A DNA stretch of 7,709 bases from DASYSA01 sp036003885 (GTDB lineage Bacteria > Acidobacteriota > Blastocatellia > UBA7656): contig DASYSA010000100.1 of the NCBI GenBank assembly GCA_036003885.1, positions 1-7,709 of the forward strand. Reading direction: 5' to 3'. The position numbers and the translations under genes were made by a program. Each line of letters starts with the position of its first letter. Position 1 is the first letter of the stretch. Below the pieces are notes generated by a model. It saw nothing but the letters and a program-made list of their open reading frames with translations, searched no databases and had not been told where the DNA came from. Below, in pieces: positions 1 through 6,501 of the stretch.

Positions 1-2
1 AG

Positions 3-668
3 GAGGAGCGCGAGGCGTTCGATACCTTTTTTCTGTCGACTCCAGAGCGAATGGAAATGCTTTCCTTCGCTCAGACGCTTCGTGACTATGCAGAGAAAAC
101 CGGACCAGTCCAGACACGGTCCACGGCAGAGGCGGGCCACCCTTCGAGCAAAGGGTTTTGGCGCGGACACCAACGTCTTGTTTGGATTACAGCAATCGCG
201 GCAATGCTGGTGACCGTTGCGGGAGGGTCATTGCTTCTTAGAAAGGAGTGGCAAAAACGACGCGATGCGGCTGCGCTCCAGGGTGAGCTGGCCGCGCTAA
301 ATCCACCAGGGGATCCACGCCCAGAGGTAGCTACTACTCTCGGACCCTTGCAACCAGGTCTTGTTCGGGGAAACGGCAGCTCACAGGGCTACGCGATTCC
401 TGCCAACGCCGACGCCGTGCAACTCATCTTTGGCGTCCCGCCCGATGACACTGCCGCTTATCAAGTCAGAAAAGAAACCGACGAAGGAATCACGCTCTTC
501 TCATTGCCGCATCTTAAGCCGACTTACGCGAACGGAGAGAAGCAGGTACTTGTTAGTTTGCCCGGCCGAATTCTTCAACCCGGCAATCATTATTTTCGAG
601 TCAGTGTCGAGTCTGACTCTGGTGAACTGAAAGATGTAGGCGTGTACTATCTCAAAGTCGTCCGCTAG
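3..668 (+). CDS. Anti-sigma-factor-like membrane protein, C-terminal part (5' end outside window)
   Basis: The reading frame is open from base 3, so the gene begins before the window; the ATG at 51 lies inside the conserved domain and is probably not the start. The 221 visible residues read in order: the end of a helical cytoplasmic domain (EEREAF…FFLSTPERMEML, then FAQTLRDYAEK), a basic linker, one membrane helix (LVWITAIAAMLVTVAGGSLLL, bases 177-239), a charged stretch (RKEWQKRRD), and an exported β domain of about 110 residues with PGLVRG near its start and LVSLPGRILQPGNHYFRVSV near its end. From memory of the family, this is the layout of acidobacterial anti-sigma-like or RskA-like regulators, in which the cytoplasmic part is thought to hold an ECF sigma factor and the outer part to sense or bind something. 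The partner sigma gene would lie upstream, unseen. The family is fairly sure; true anti-sigma activity is inference. Confidence 0.75.
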   Translation, partial: EEREAFDTFFLSTPERMEMLSFAQTLRDYAEKTGPVQTRSTAEAGHPSSKGFWRGHQRLVWITAIAAMLVTVAGGSLLLRKEWQKRRDAAALQGELAALNPPGDPRPEVATTLGPLQPGLVRGNGSSQGYAIPANADAVQLIFGVPPDDTAAYQVRKETDEGITLFSLPHLKPTYANGEKQVLVSLPGRILQPGNHYFRVSVESDSGELKDVGVYYLKVVR

Positions 669-682
669 CGGACCGCATTTCT
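660..682 (+). terminator. Possible weak terminator hairpin at the end of the anti-sigma-like gene
   Basis: Bases 660-673 (GTCCGCTAGCGGAC) form a perfect 14-base palindrome that spans the TAG stop codon at 666-668. As RNA it could fold to a five-pair GC-rich stem with a CTAG loop. Only a short ATTTCT follows, not a proper U-tract, so the terminator role is a guess; it may be a chance palindrome. Confidence 0.2.
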
Positions 683-705
683 AGTCCTTCGAGTTGTGAC
701 ATTTT

Positions 706-1171
706 CAGACACCTATTTCTAAGGACTCTTTTGCTATGGGCCTGACCGGGAATGATGGCGTGGTCGGCGTCGCCTTGTTTCTCGGAGGTGACACAACGCC
801 CAAACAGGCAGTTGTCCAAATCGCTGGCCGAGCTTTCAGGATGAACGCGAGACTTCTCCAGGAGGAGTTCGCACGGGGAGGCCCTTTCAACACTTGATGC
901 TGCTCTATACCCAGGCGCTAATCACCCAGATCTCACAGACGGCCGTGTGCAACCGCCTCCACTCAATTGAGAAACGGCTTTGCCGCTGGCTCCTTTTAAG
1001 CCATGACCGCGTCAATTCAGATGAGTTGTTGATGACCCAGGCGTTCATCTCAAATATGTTAGGAGGCCGCCGGGAGAGCGTCACCGTGGCCACAGGGCGC
1101 CTGCAAGACACGGATTGATCCACTATGCTCGCGGTCACATTACAATACTTGACCGAAAAGGCCTAGAAGGG
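706..1171 (+). pseudogene. Decayed Crp/Fnr-family transcription regulator
   Basis: Three consecutive frames give one continuous Crp/Fnr-like protein. In frame 1 (706-about 884) is MGLTGNDGVVGVALFLGG…AVVQIAGRAFRM, the back half of the cyclic-nucleotide-binding β-roll. In frame 3 (885-about 1112) are the dimer helix (LLYTQALITQISQTAVCNRL), RLCRWLLLSHDRV, and the winged-helix recognition region MTQAFISNMLGGRRESVTVA at 1032-1091. In frame 2 (1115-1171) is LIHYARGHITILDRKGLEG, the wing and tail. Restoring one base near 885-888 and one near 1113 rejoins the frames. The first 60 or so residues of the family's binding domain are not visible before 706, where stops occur in the frame, and the tail after GLEG has drifted; a further frame slip may carry it to the TGA at 1243. 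Intact relatives, as I recall them, regulate stress or redox genes. Here no functional protein is expected. Family assignment is strong. Confidence 0.85.
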
Positions 1172-1791
1172 ACACCATCGCAATGCGTGCAGGTCACAGT
1201 TACCTCTTGCTCGACCATGGCTTTTCTCACCGACGGGACTCTTGAGATTAGATCTCTCATTGTTGACGCGAGTTGTCCACCAAACAGGTAGATCGCCCGT
1301 ACTGGCCCGCCATAAATCATGGACGAAACCCCGCGTTGCTTCTTTGCACGAATTCGAGGTTGTTGATCCCTGTGGTGGTAGGAACTGCGGGCCTGGCCGG
1401 CGTAGCCGGCGATACCCTGGCTCAAGGTGCTCGCCCAATCCCTGGCTCTTGAGTTGAGATCGCAGAAGGTGTTACTAATTGCTACCGAGTCGCGGGCATT
1501 GATGACTAAGGCTGCACTGGGTACATGTTGTCGGAATCATTCTTGTTGGCTCTTCGTGTAGCGGCACCGGTGCTCGCATACCACGTTCGAGGAGTCGGAC
1601 AAGCTGCCAGCTTGTCGAAGATCGATAACTGAGCGTCGCCGGGCGGCTCGGTCTTATCGGGTAGGTGAGTCAAAGTGTCAGTGCGCATCGAGCTTCAAAG
1701 AAGATTCGGCACAAAACCACATCAAGGCTCCGAATCGTAGTAAGCTAGGTCTGGAAACAATCCCAATGGAATCGACTAACAAGGGGAAACA
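1172..1791. other. Gene-poor stretch, probably decayed DNA
   Basis: No open frame in these 620 bases on either strand resembles a protein family I know; the longest frames are shadow-like in composition. Small inverted repeats occur: GAGAT-TAG-ATCTC at 1243-1255, and GCCGGC-GTA-GCCGGC at 1396-1410. Neither is followed by a T-run. A TTGACG at 1263-1268 has no convincing -10 partner. The last 90 bases must hold the promoter and leader of the downstream reductase gene, but no clear promoter boxes stand out. Confidence 0.5.
1781..1787 (+). promoter_or_regulatory. Ribosome binding site of the reductase gene
   Basis: AAGGGGA lies four bases before the ATG at 1792. It is a modest Shine-Dalgarno match with slightly short spacing. 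It supports 1792 as the start, which also places the nucleotide-binding motif at the usual distance from the N-terminus. Confidence 0.5.
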
Positions 1792-2553
1792 ATGATCAAC
1801 AGGTTTGAAGGGAAGGTTGCTCTCGTCACTGGTGCCAACTCAGGTATCGGGCAGGCTTCAGCGCTCGCATTCGCCCGGGAGGGCGCCAGCGTAGTGCTCG
1901 CCGCTCGCCGCCTCGAACAGGGCGAGGAAACCGTTCGATTGATCGAAAAGACCCGCGGCACCGCCACCTTTATTAAGACCGATGTCTCGAACTCCGCCGA
2001 AGTCGAAGCTCTAATTCGTGCAACCGTCGAAACCTACGGGCGGCTCGATTTCGCCCTCAATAACGCCGGGACATCGGGGAATCTAGCTCCCGCGGCAGAG
2101 ATGAGCGAAGAAGAGTGGGATTCGGTGATCGGCACTAATCTCAAGGGCGTATGGCTGTGCCTGAAGCAGGAGATCGCAGTGATGACCCGGCAGGGTGGCG
2201 GCTCAATCGTCAACATGTCCTCTGTGCTCGGTCTGCTTGGGACTTCACTTGGTGCATCGGCCTATGTTGCAAGCAAGCACGCGATCATCGGCCTCACGAA
2301 AGCTGCCGCACTTGAGTACGCCGGGCAAGGGATCCGAATCAATGCCATTTGTCCCGGCTACATAAAGACCGCGTTGATCGAACCGGCTACAAACAATCCG
2401 GACGTCAAATCCCAACTGATCGCCGCTCATCCGATTGGACGTCTCGGCAATCCAGAAGAGGTTGCGGAAGCCGTCGTATGGCTGTGCTCCGACGCGGCTT
2501 CGTTCGTCACCGGACATTCACTCGTTGTCGACGGGGGCTACACAGCGCAGTAA
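1792..2553 (+). CDS. SDR-family NAD(P)-dependent oxidoreductase
   Basis: This is a complete 253-residue classical short-chain dehydrogenase/reductase, the normal length for the family. Visible motifs are the Rossmann glycine motif TGANSGIG (13-20), D64 in TDVSN (adenine ring contact), NNAG (90-93), N116 in GTNLKGV, catalytic S144 in IVNMSS, the Y158-x3-K162 pair (YVASK), the PG turn after the sixth strand (CPGYIKT, 187-193), and DGGY near the C-terminus. The second strand ends in AARR with no acidic residue at the usual NAD-selecting position, so NADP(H) is the likelier cofactor. It is a soluble, probably tetrameric cytoplasmic enzyme that oxidises an alcohol or reduces a carbonyl. The substrate cannot be told from sequence; annotations such as glucose 1-dehydrogenase or 3-oxoacyl-ACP reductase would be over-reading. 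It stands alone: degraded DNA precedes it and the next gene converges on it. Confidence 0.95.
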   Translation: MINRFEGKVALVTGANSGIGQASALAFAREGASVVLAARRLEQGEETVRLIEKTRGTATFIKTDVSNSAEVEALIRATVETYGRLDFALNNAGTSGNLAPAAEMSEEEWDSVIGTNLKGVWLCLKQEIAVMTRQGGGSIVNMSSVLGLLGTSLGASAYVASKHAIIGLTKAAALEYAGQGIRINAICPGYIKTALIEPATNNPDVKSQLIAAHPIGRLGNPEEVAEAVVWLCSDAASFVTGHSLVVDGGYTAQ

Positions 2554-2562
2554 AGTCGGGTG

Positions 2563-2588
2563 TGATCAGAAGTCATGACTGATTCTGA
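2563..2588. terminator. Possible weak bidirectional terminator between convergent genes
   Basis: The 49-base gap between the reductase and the large convergent gene holds TCAGAA (2566-2571) and its inverted copy TTCTGA (2583-2588) around an inner palindrome GTCATGAC (2572-2579). The stems are short, AT-containing and lack T-runs, so they are not a classical intrinsic terminator. The position between converging genes is the main reason to note them. Confidence 0.2.
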
Positions 2589-2602
2589 GACTCCTGCCAC
2601 GA

Positions 2603-5600
2603 TCAACACACCTGCGGCACCGGGGTCAGCGGCGAAGTCCGCAGGATTCGATAGTGACCCAACGCATCTGACAGCGGAGACAGCTCTGAGTCCTGGCCCG
2701 CTGTTCCAACCGAGGAATCCAAACCTGAGCGGTCTTCCAGCATGTTGACTGGAAAATTGTTGAACTTCGCGCGCCCGGCCGTTTGGGCAACACGCAAGGC
2801 TTTCAGTGTAGGCATCATCTCAACGCAGAGCACGCTCAGCGGTGAGTCCGCAGGCAGCCCCAGGTTCCTCAACGCCGCCAGAATTTCGTCCGTAGTCCAT
2901 CGCACCGCGGCTCGCGCCGGTGAATCATCATTCTCGAATCCCAGCAAGCTCAACCCTGCCGCGATGTCGAGTCGTCCCTGAAGGCGACGCCTCAACGTCA
3001 GCTTCCGATCGTCCAGCAGAATGTTTCGAGAGTCCTTTCCATCGGCCTGCTTCACCTGCGCGTAGAGAAGCGCCCACAACTCCGTACGAGGCGGATCGTG
3101 AGTGATGTTCTTCCCGTTCAGTACCGCCATGGCATAGGGAGCTTCTACGACGAGGTCCGCCGGTGTACGGTCGCAAGTGCAGAACAATGCCGGCGCGGGG
3201 TGTTGTACGCCCGTCGTTCGCAGCGGCCGGCCCCACCGGCCCTGAGCGGTGCACCATACTCGTGAGTGTCCGACTCGCAATTCATAAGTGAAGAACCCGA
3301 ACAGTTCCGGACTGTCGCTGTTCAAGCCTGGCGGTAGCGGCACCAGGTAATGTACTTTGCTGTTCCCAGCCTGCTCCAGACGCACCATCGCCCCAAGCCC
3401 CGCATGGTCGTCCGTCGCTCCGGTCGGGATCACTCGTATCAGCTCGGGATCGATCGCAAGTGGCGACTCCTCCGGCGGGGTAGCTGTTTCGAGCCGATTG
3501 TCCGAGAGCATCGGATCGGTCGCATAGCCCAGGAAGCGAACGAAGTACTCGTCGTGCGGATCGCGGATGGGTTCCTCGAACTCCAGCCAGAGATACTTTC
3601 TGCGGGCCTCGGTCGACGAGTAGTCGTCACTGCGCTCGTACTTCGATAGGGCCAACCCTGCCGAGACGATTCGCGGCACCTGTGCCGGCGTGGTCGTCAC
3701 CGGCAGATCCACGTGCAATTGAAACGACTCCGGTTCATCCTCTTGCGCGGGCGGCGTCTTGAACTGCGGACGCACGTCGTAGTCGACCTCGATGACGTCC
3801 GGGAACCGTGTCTCCGTCGGACTCCCAACCTGTATCAGCTCCGACTTCGGCTCCACCGCATCGAGATAGATCAACGTCGTGTGACGGCGCTGCGGGTTCT
3901 GCAATGCCTGTATAGGCGCCGTAGGAACTATTTCCCAATCGCCGATCGGCTTGCCGCCGTTATCGTCGACCTCGGCGTCGTTTTGAAAGTGCATCTTTCG
4001 GAAGACTTCGAAACTGACCGGATTGATGTTGTCCCAGGTCCAATCGCGGCCGAGGTCGAACGTCAGGGCCACGATCCAGTGATTCATCAGGTCTTCCTTC
4101 GCCGCGAATGTCAGCGATGAATGATCCGGCGCCAGCGAATGCCGAATTCGTCGAGAGCAGCCGAATACAACTCGCTCGCCTTTTCGGCCAACCAGTGTCA
4201 GCTTGTGGTGATCGACATCGAGCTCACTCGCGAGCCTTTCGATGATTGCGGGACTGTTTTCAAGCGTTCGCTGCAAGAGGAGGGTATGCAGTTTCCCATC
4301 CCAGCCCGGCGCGGGATCCGGCTGCAGATAGATGCCGCGAACCTTGCTGGACGCTAGCAGCTTGCGTTCATCCTTCGACTCATGCCGAATCTTGATCTGA
4401 AGCGGCTTGCCTATGTTCGCGCCTTTCGCGAAATAGGCCTCATCGTCGTTCGCAACAGCGCGAATCGTCAATCGAATGTCGCGGGCGGTCGGCAGCGGCA
4501 GCGCATCCGCGGCATCGATCGCCGCCTGTGAGAACCCGCCTCCTAAATCGGCAGGATTGCCAAAGTTCAAAACCGCGATATCGGGGAACTCGAGAGGAAT
4601 CTCGCACGCGTTGTCGAACTGCAGCGGGAAGTCGCGATGCGTAGTGTAGTAGTGTATGTAAGGTTCGCGCCCCGACAGCGAGTTCAGATTATCCATTCGC
4701 AGCGTTCTCACCTCTACGTCGATCCGCACTCGCGTCGCATCCGGATCGGGAATCCCGAAGCTGCCCTTACCCACTGCCGCATCAGACGCAGCCTGAAGAA
4801 GGGGCATCGGGTCCGCATACTTTCCTGTGAACACTACCGACGGGTAGCCGAGGCGCGGGCGGTTGATGCGCAGAGTGTTCGCGGCGAACAGCGCATTATC
4901 TGTCGGCAGATCCTCGATCAATACGGTTCCAGGCGCAACATGCCGGCGGAATGAAATCGTTGTGAATGATGGCCTCTTGTCCGGCACGGGAGGCAGATCG
5001 CCTGTCGGTCCTCCACCGGTCGGATCCATCAGCCGAACCCGGAAATCGTATGTCTCGCCGTATCTCAGCGGAATCTCGTCGAGACCAACTGCGTTGTACT
5101 GCCGGCCCAGGTTCGCCGCCTTGATCTGGTCCTGCTCGGTCTTGAAGAGGTTGGCCGCATCTTCGTCGGGAAGGACCAGTGAGTTGCCGTTCCACTGGCA
5201 GAAGTAGGCCGGCAACCAGAACTGGCTGGTGTCCTGATAGCCGTCGAGTTGCATCGGATGCACTTCAACCGGCAGCTCACCCGTTACTTCGCCAAGCGAA
5301 ACATCGTCGATCGCCAGCTCCCCTTTGCTCTGAACTCGCACAAGGCTGTGCCAGTCGTTCTCCGGGTGCCGGCGCGCGTCGATGCGATAACCGAACACGC
5401 CCATCGGCGCATCGAGCCGCTGCAGCGTGCCCGGCACCTTCGGCATCGTTTTGTCTTCTTTCAATTGTCGGTTCTGCCAGATGAGAATCTGTTCGTCGTC
5501 CCAGGCCAGACGGATGCCGATGTCCGTCACCGGAGTGAATCCATCCGGATCTTCGGCGAGCAGGTTCTGACTTACCGGCTGCGTGCCATGTACGATCTTC

Positions 5601-6478
5601 GCGTATCCGGTGTCGTAGTCCGCAGCTTCGATGAAGGCCTGGTCGTAGTTTCCCTTCGGTAGCGCCGGACCCGGAACCGAGTTCAACACCGGAAAGAGCA
5701 CCGCGGCAAAGAGCTGACGTTGTTTGCCCTGTTCAAGAGCCGGAATGCGCGCGGCGTAGCGTTTCAAGAAATCGAAATCCGCGTTGACCTGAGCAGCGTA
5801 AGCACTGCCGCCGGACAGATCCACGTAGACGAATCCGCCCTTCGCGAACAATGTTCCCTGCACCTGAAACGAAGCCTTGCGAATCAACCCCAGCTGTTCG
5901 GCCAATCGGGTGTTTCGCAGGCAGAACGCGTACACCTCTCCCCAACTCACATCGTCCGGCGATGGCGCGAATGCCGGATTCAACGGTTTGTTCGCCTTCA
6001 CCGCGCAGTGATAACTGTCGTCTGTCCGGGCGTCCTCCGTTCGCGGACCGCTGAACAGAAACGATTCTCGATAAGTCCTCGGTAGATACTTCTGGATGAA
6101 GATCTCCTTCTTCGCCGGCTGAGCCAATCGCGGCGTCGCGGACAACTTGAAGCGTCCGGCGCCGGGCGCTACAAGCGATTCGAACAGCGCTTTTGCGTTG
6201 GGCAACACTCCGTCGGCCTCAGGCAAGCCCTGCGAGAAGGTGACGGGCGTGTTCACCGGAAACGTACCGAAGCCATCGAGGGCGCGCACTTCGAACCTGA
6301 GGTCGGCAAGCGAGAACGCCGGTGTAGTGTCTCCGGGGTTCGGAAAGTTCTCGATTAACGGCAGCAGCGGATTCCCATTCCACGAAGTGCTCAGGCGAGG
6401 CACCAGCAGAATGTTCAAGTGAAGCCGGTCTCCGTCAAACGATTGCGGAAATGTAAGGATACTGATCCGAGGATCCAT
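2603..6478 (-). CDS. Large uncharacterised β-rich protein, 1291 residues
   Basis: Complete gene starting at an ATG with a good ribosome binding site. I do not recognise a named family. The N-terminus (MDPRISILTFPQSF) has no signal peptide and no membrane helix is visible, so it looks soluble. The sequence is mostly short β strands with Pro, Gly and Asp turns. Landmarks: DIGIRLAWDDEQILIWQNRQ (319-338), FWLPAYFCQWNGNSLVLPDED (about 420-440), a fibronectin-like segment LRYGETYDFRVRLMDPTGGG (471-490), HWIVALTFDLGRDWTWD (800-816), a second such segment ELFGFFTYELRVG (1058-1070) followed by WCTAQGRWGRPLR and VQHPAP, then LWALLYAQVKQADG (1134-1147), and a tail LGHYRILRTSPLTPVP (1273-1288) ending in Cys. 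There are ten cysteines. No catalytic motif of a known enzyme class is evident. It lies 23 bases downstream of the β-rich neighbour gene, so the two are very likely co-transcribed and may work together. A structural, scaffold or binding role is a guess. Confidence 0.85.
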   Translation of the reverse strand: MDPRISILTFPQSFDGDRLHLNILLVPRLSTSWNGNPLLPLIENFPNPGDTTPAFSLADLRFEVRALDGFGTFPVNTPVTFSQGLPEADGVLPNAKALFESLVAPGAGRFKLSATPRLAQPAKKEIFIQKYLPRTYRESFLFSGPRTEDARTDDSYHCAVKANKPLNPAFAPSPDDVSWGEVYAFCLRNTRLAEQLGLIRKASFQVQGTLFAKGGFVYVDLSGGSAYAAQVNADFDFLKRYAARIPALEQGKQRQLFAAVLFPVLNSVPGPALPKGNYDQAFIEAADYDTGYAKIVHGTQPVSQNLLAEDPDGFTPVTDIGIRLAWDDEQILIWQNRQLKEDKTMPKVPGTLQRLDAPMGVFGYRIDARRHPENDWHSLVRVQSKGELAIDDVSLGEVTGELPVEVHPMQLDGYQDTSQFWLPAYFCQWNGNSLVLPDEDAANLFKTEQDQIKAANLGRQYNAVGLDEIPLRYGETYDFRVRLMDPTGGGPTGDLPPVPDKRPSFTTISFRRHVAPGTVLIEDLPTDNALFAANTLRINRPRLGYPSVVFTGKYADPMPLLQAASDAAVGKGSFGIPDPDATRVRIDVEVRTLRMDNLNSLSGREPYIHYYTTHRDFPLQFDNACEIPLEFPDIAVLNFGNPADLGGGFSQAAIDAADALPLPTARDIRLTIRAVANDDEAYFAKGANIGKPLQIKIRHESKDERKLLASSKVRGIYLQPDPAPGWDGKLHTLLLQRTLENSPAIIERLASELDVDHHKLTLVGRKGERVVFGCSRRIRHSLAPDHSSLTFAAKEDLMNHWIVALTFDLGRDWTWDNINPVSFEVFRKMHFQNDAEVDDNGGKPIGDWEIVPTAPIQALQNPQRRHTTLIYLDAVEPKSELIQVGSPTETRFPDVIEVDYDVRPQFKTPPAQEDEPESFQLHVDLPVTTTPAQVPRIVSAGLALSKYERSDDYSSTEARRKYLWLEFEEPIRDPHDEYFVRFLGYATDPMLSDNRLETATPPEESPLAIDPELIRVIPTGATDDHAGLGAMVRLEQAGNSKVHYLVPLPPGLNSDSPELFGFFTYELRVGHSRVWCTAQGRWGRPLRTTGVQHPAPALFCTCDRTPADLVVEAPYAMAVLNGKNITHDPPRTELWALLYAQVKQADGKDSRNILLDDRKLTLRRRLQGRLDIAAGLSLLGFENDDSPARAAVRWTTDEILAALRNLGLPADSPLSVLCVEMMPTLKALRVAQTAGRAKFNNFPVNMLEDRSGLDSSVGTAGQDSELSPLSDALGHYRILRTSPLTPVPQVC

Positions 6479-6482
6479 AGTT

Positions 6483-6490
6483 CTTTCTCC
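6483..6490 (-). promoter_or_regulatory. Ribosome binding site of the large gene
   Basis: Read on the minus strand, GGAGAAAG sits in the 23-base gap between the two minus-strand genes, with eight bases between GGAG and the ATG. It fixes the start of the 1291-residue protein at 6478 and supports translation from a shared mRNA. Confidence 0.75.
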
Positions 6491-6501
6491 GTGCTTCGCC
6501 G

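Noticed and set aside
705..893. Minus-strand open frame of 62 codons
   Set aside because: It is the antisense shadow of the first segment of the Crp/Fnr pseudogene.
1263..1291. TTGACG as a sigma-70 -35 box
   Set aside because: At 17 bases spacing the -10 site would be AGGTAG, a poor match, and no gene starts nearby.
1396..1410. GCCGGC-GTA-GCCGGC hairpin as a terminator
   Set aside because: No T-run follows and no intact gene ends upstream; GCCGGC is itself a palindrome that is common in GC-rich DNA.
1135..1425. Minus-strand open frame of 96 codons
   Set aside because: It overlaps the tail of the Crp/Fnr remnant, has no ribosome binding site or family resemblance, and its composition looks random.
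1506..1688. Minus-strand open frame of 60 codons
   Set aside because: No recognisable motif, and it lies in apparently decayed DNA; no support beyond being open.
3713..4120. Plus-strand open frame of 135 codons inside the large minus-strand gene
   Set aside because: Arg- and Leu-rich antisense shadow typical of GC-rich coding DNA, with no motif of its own.
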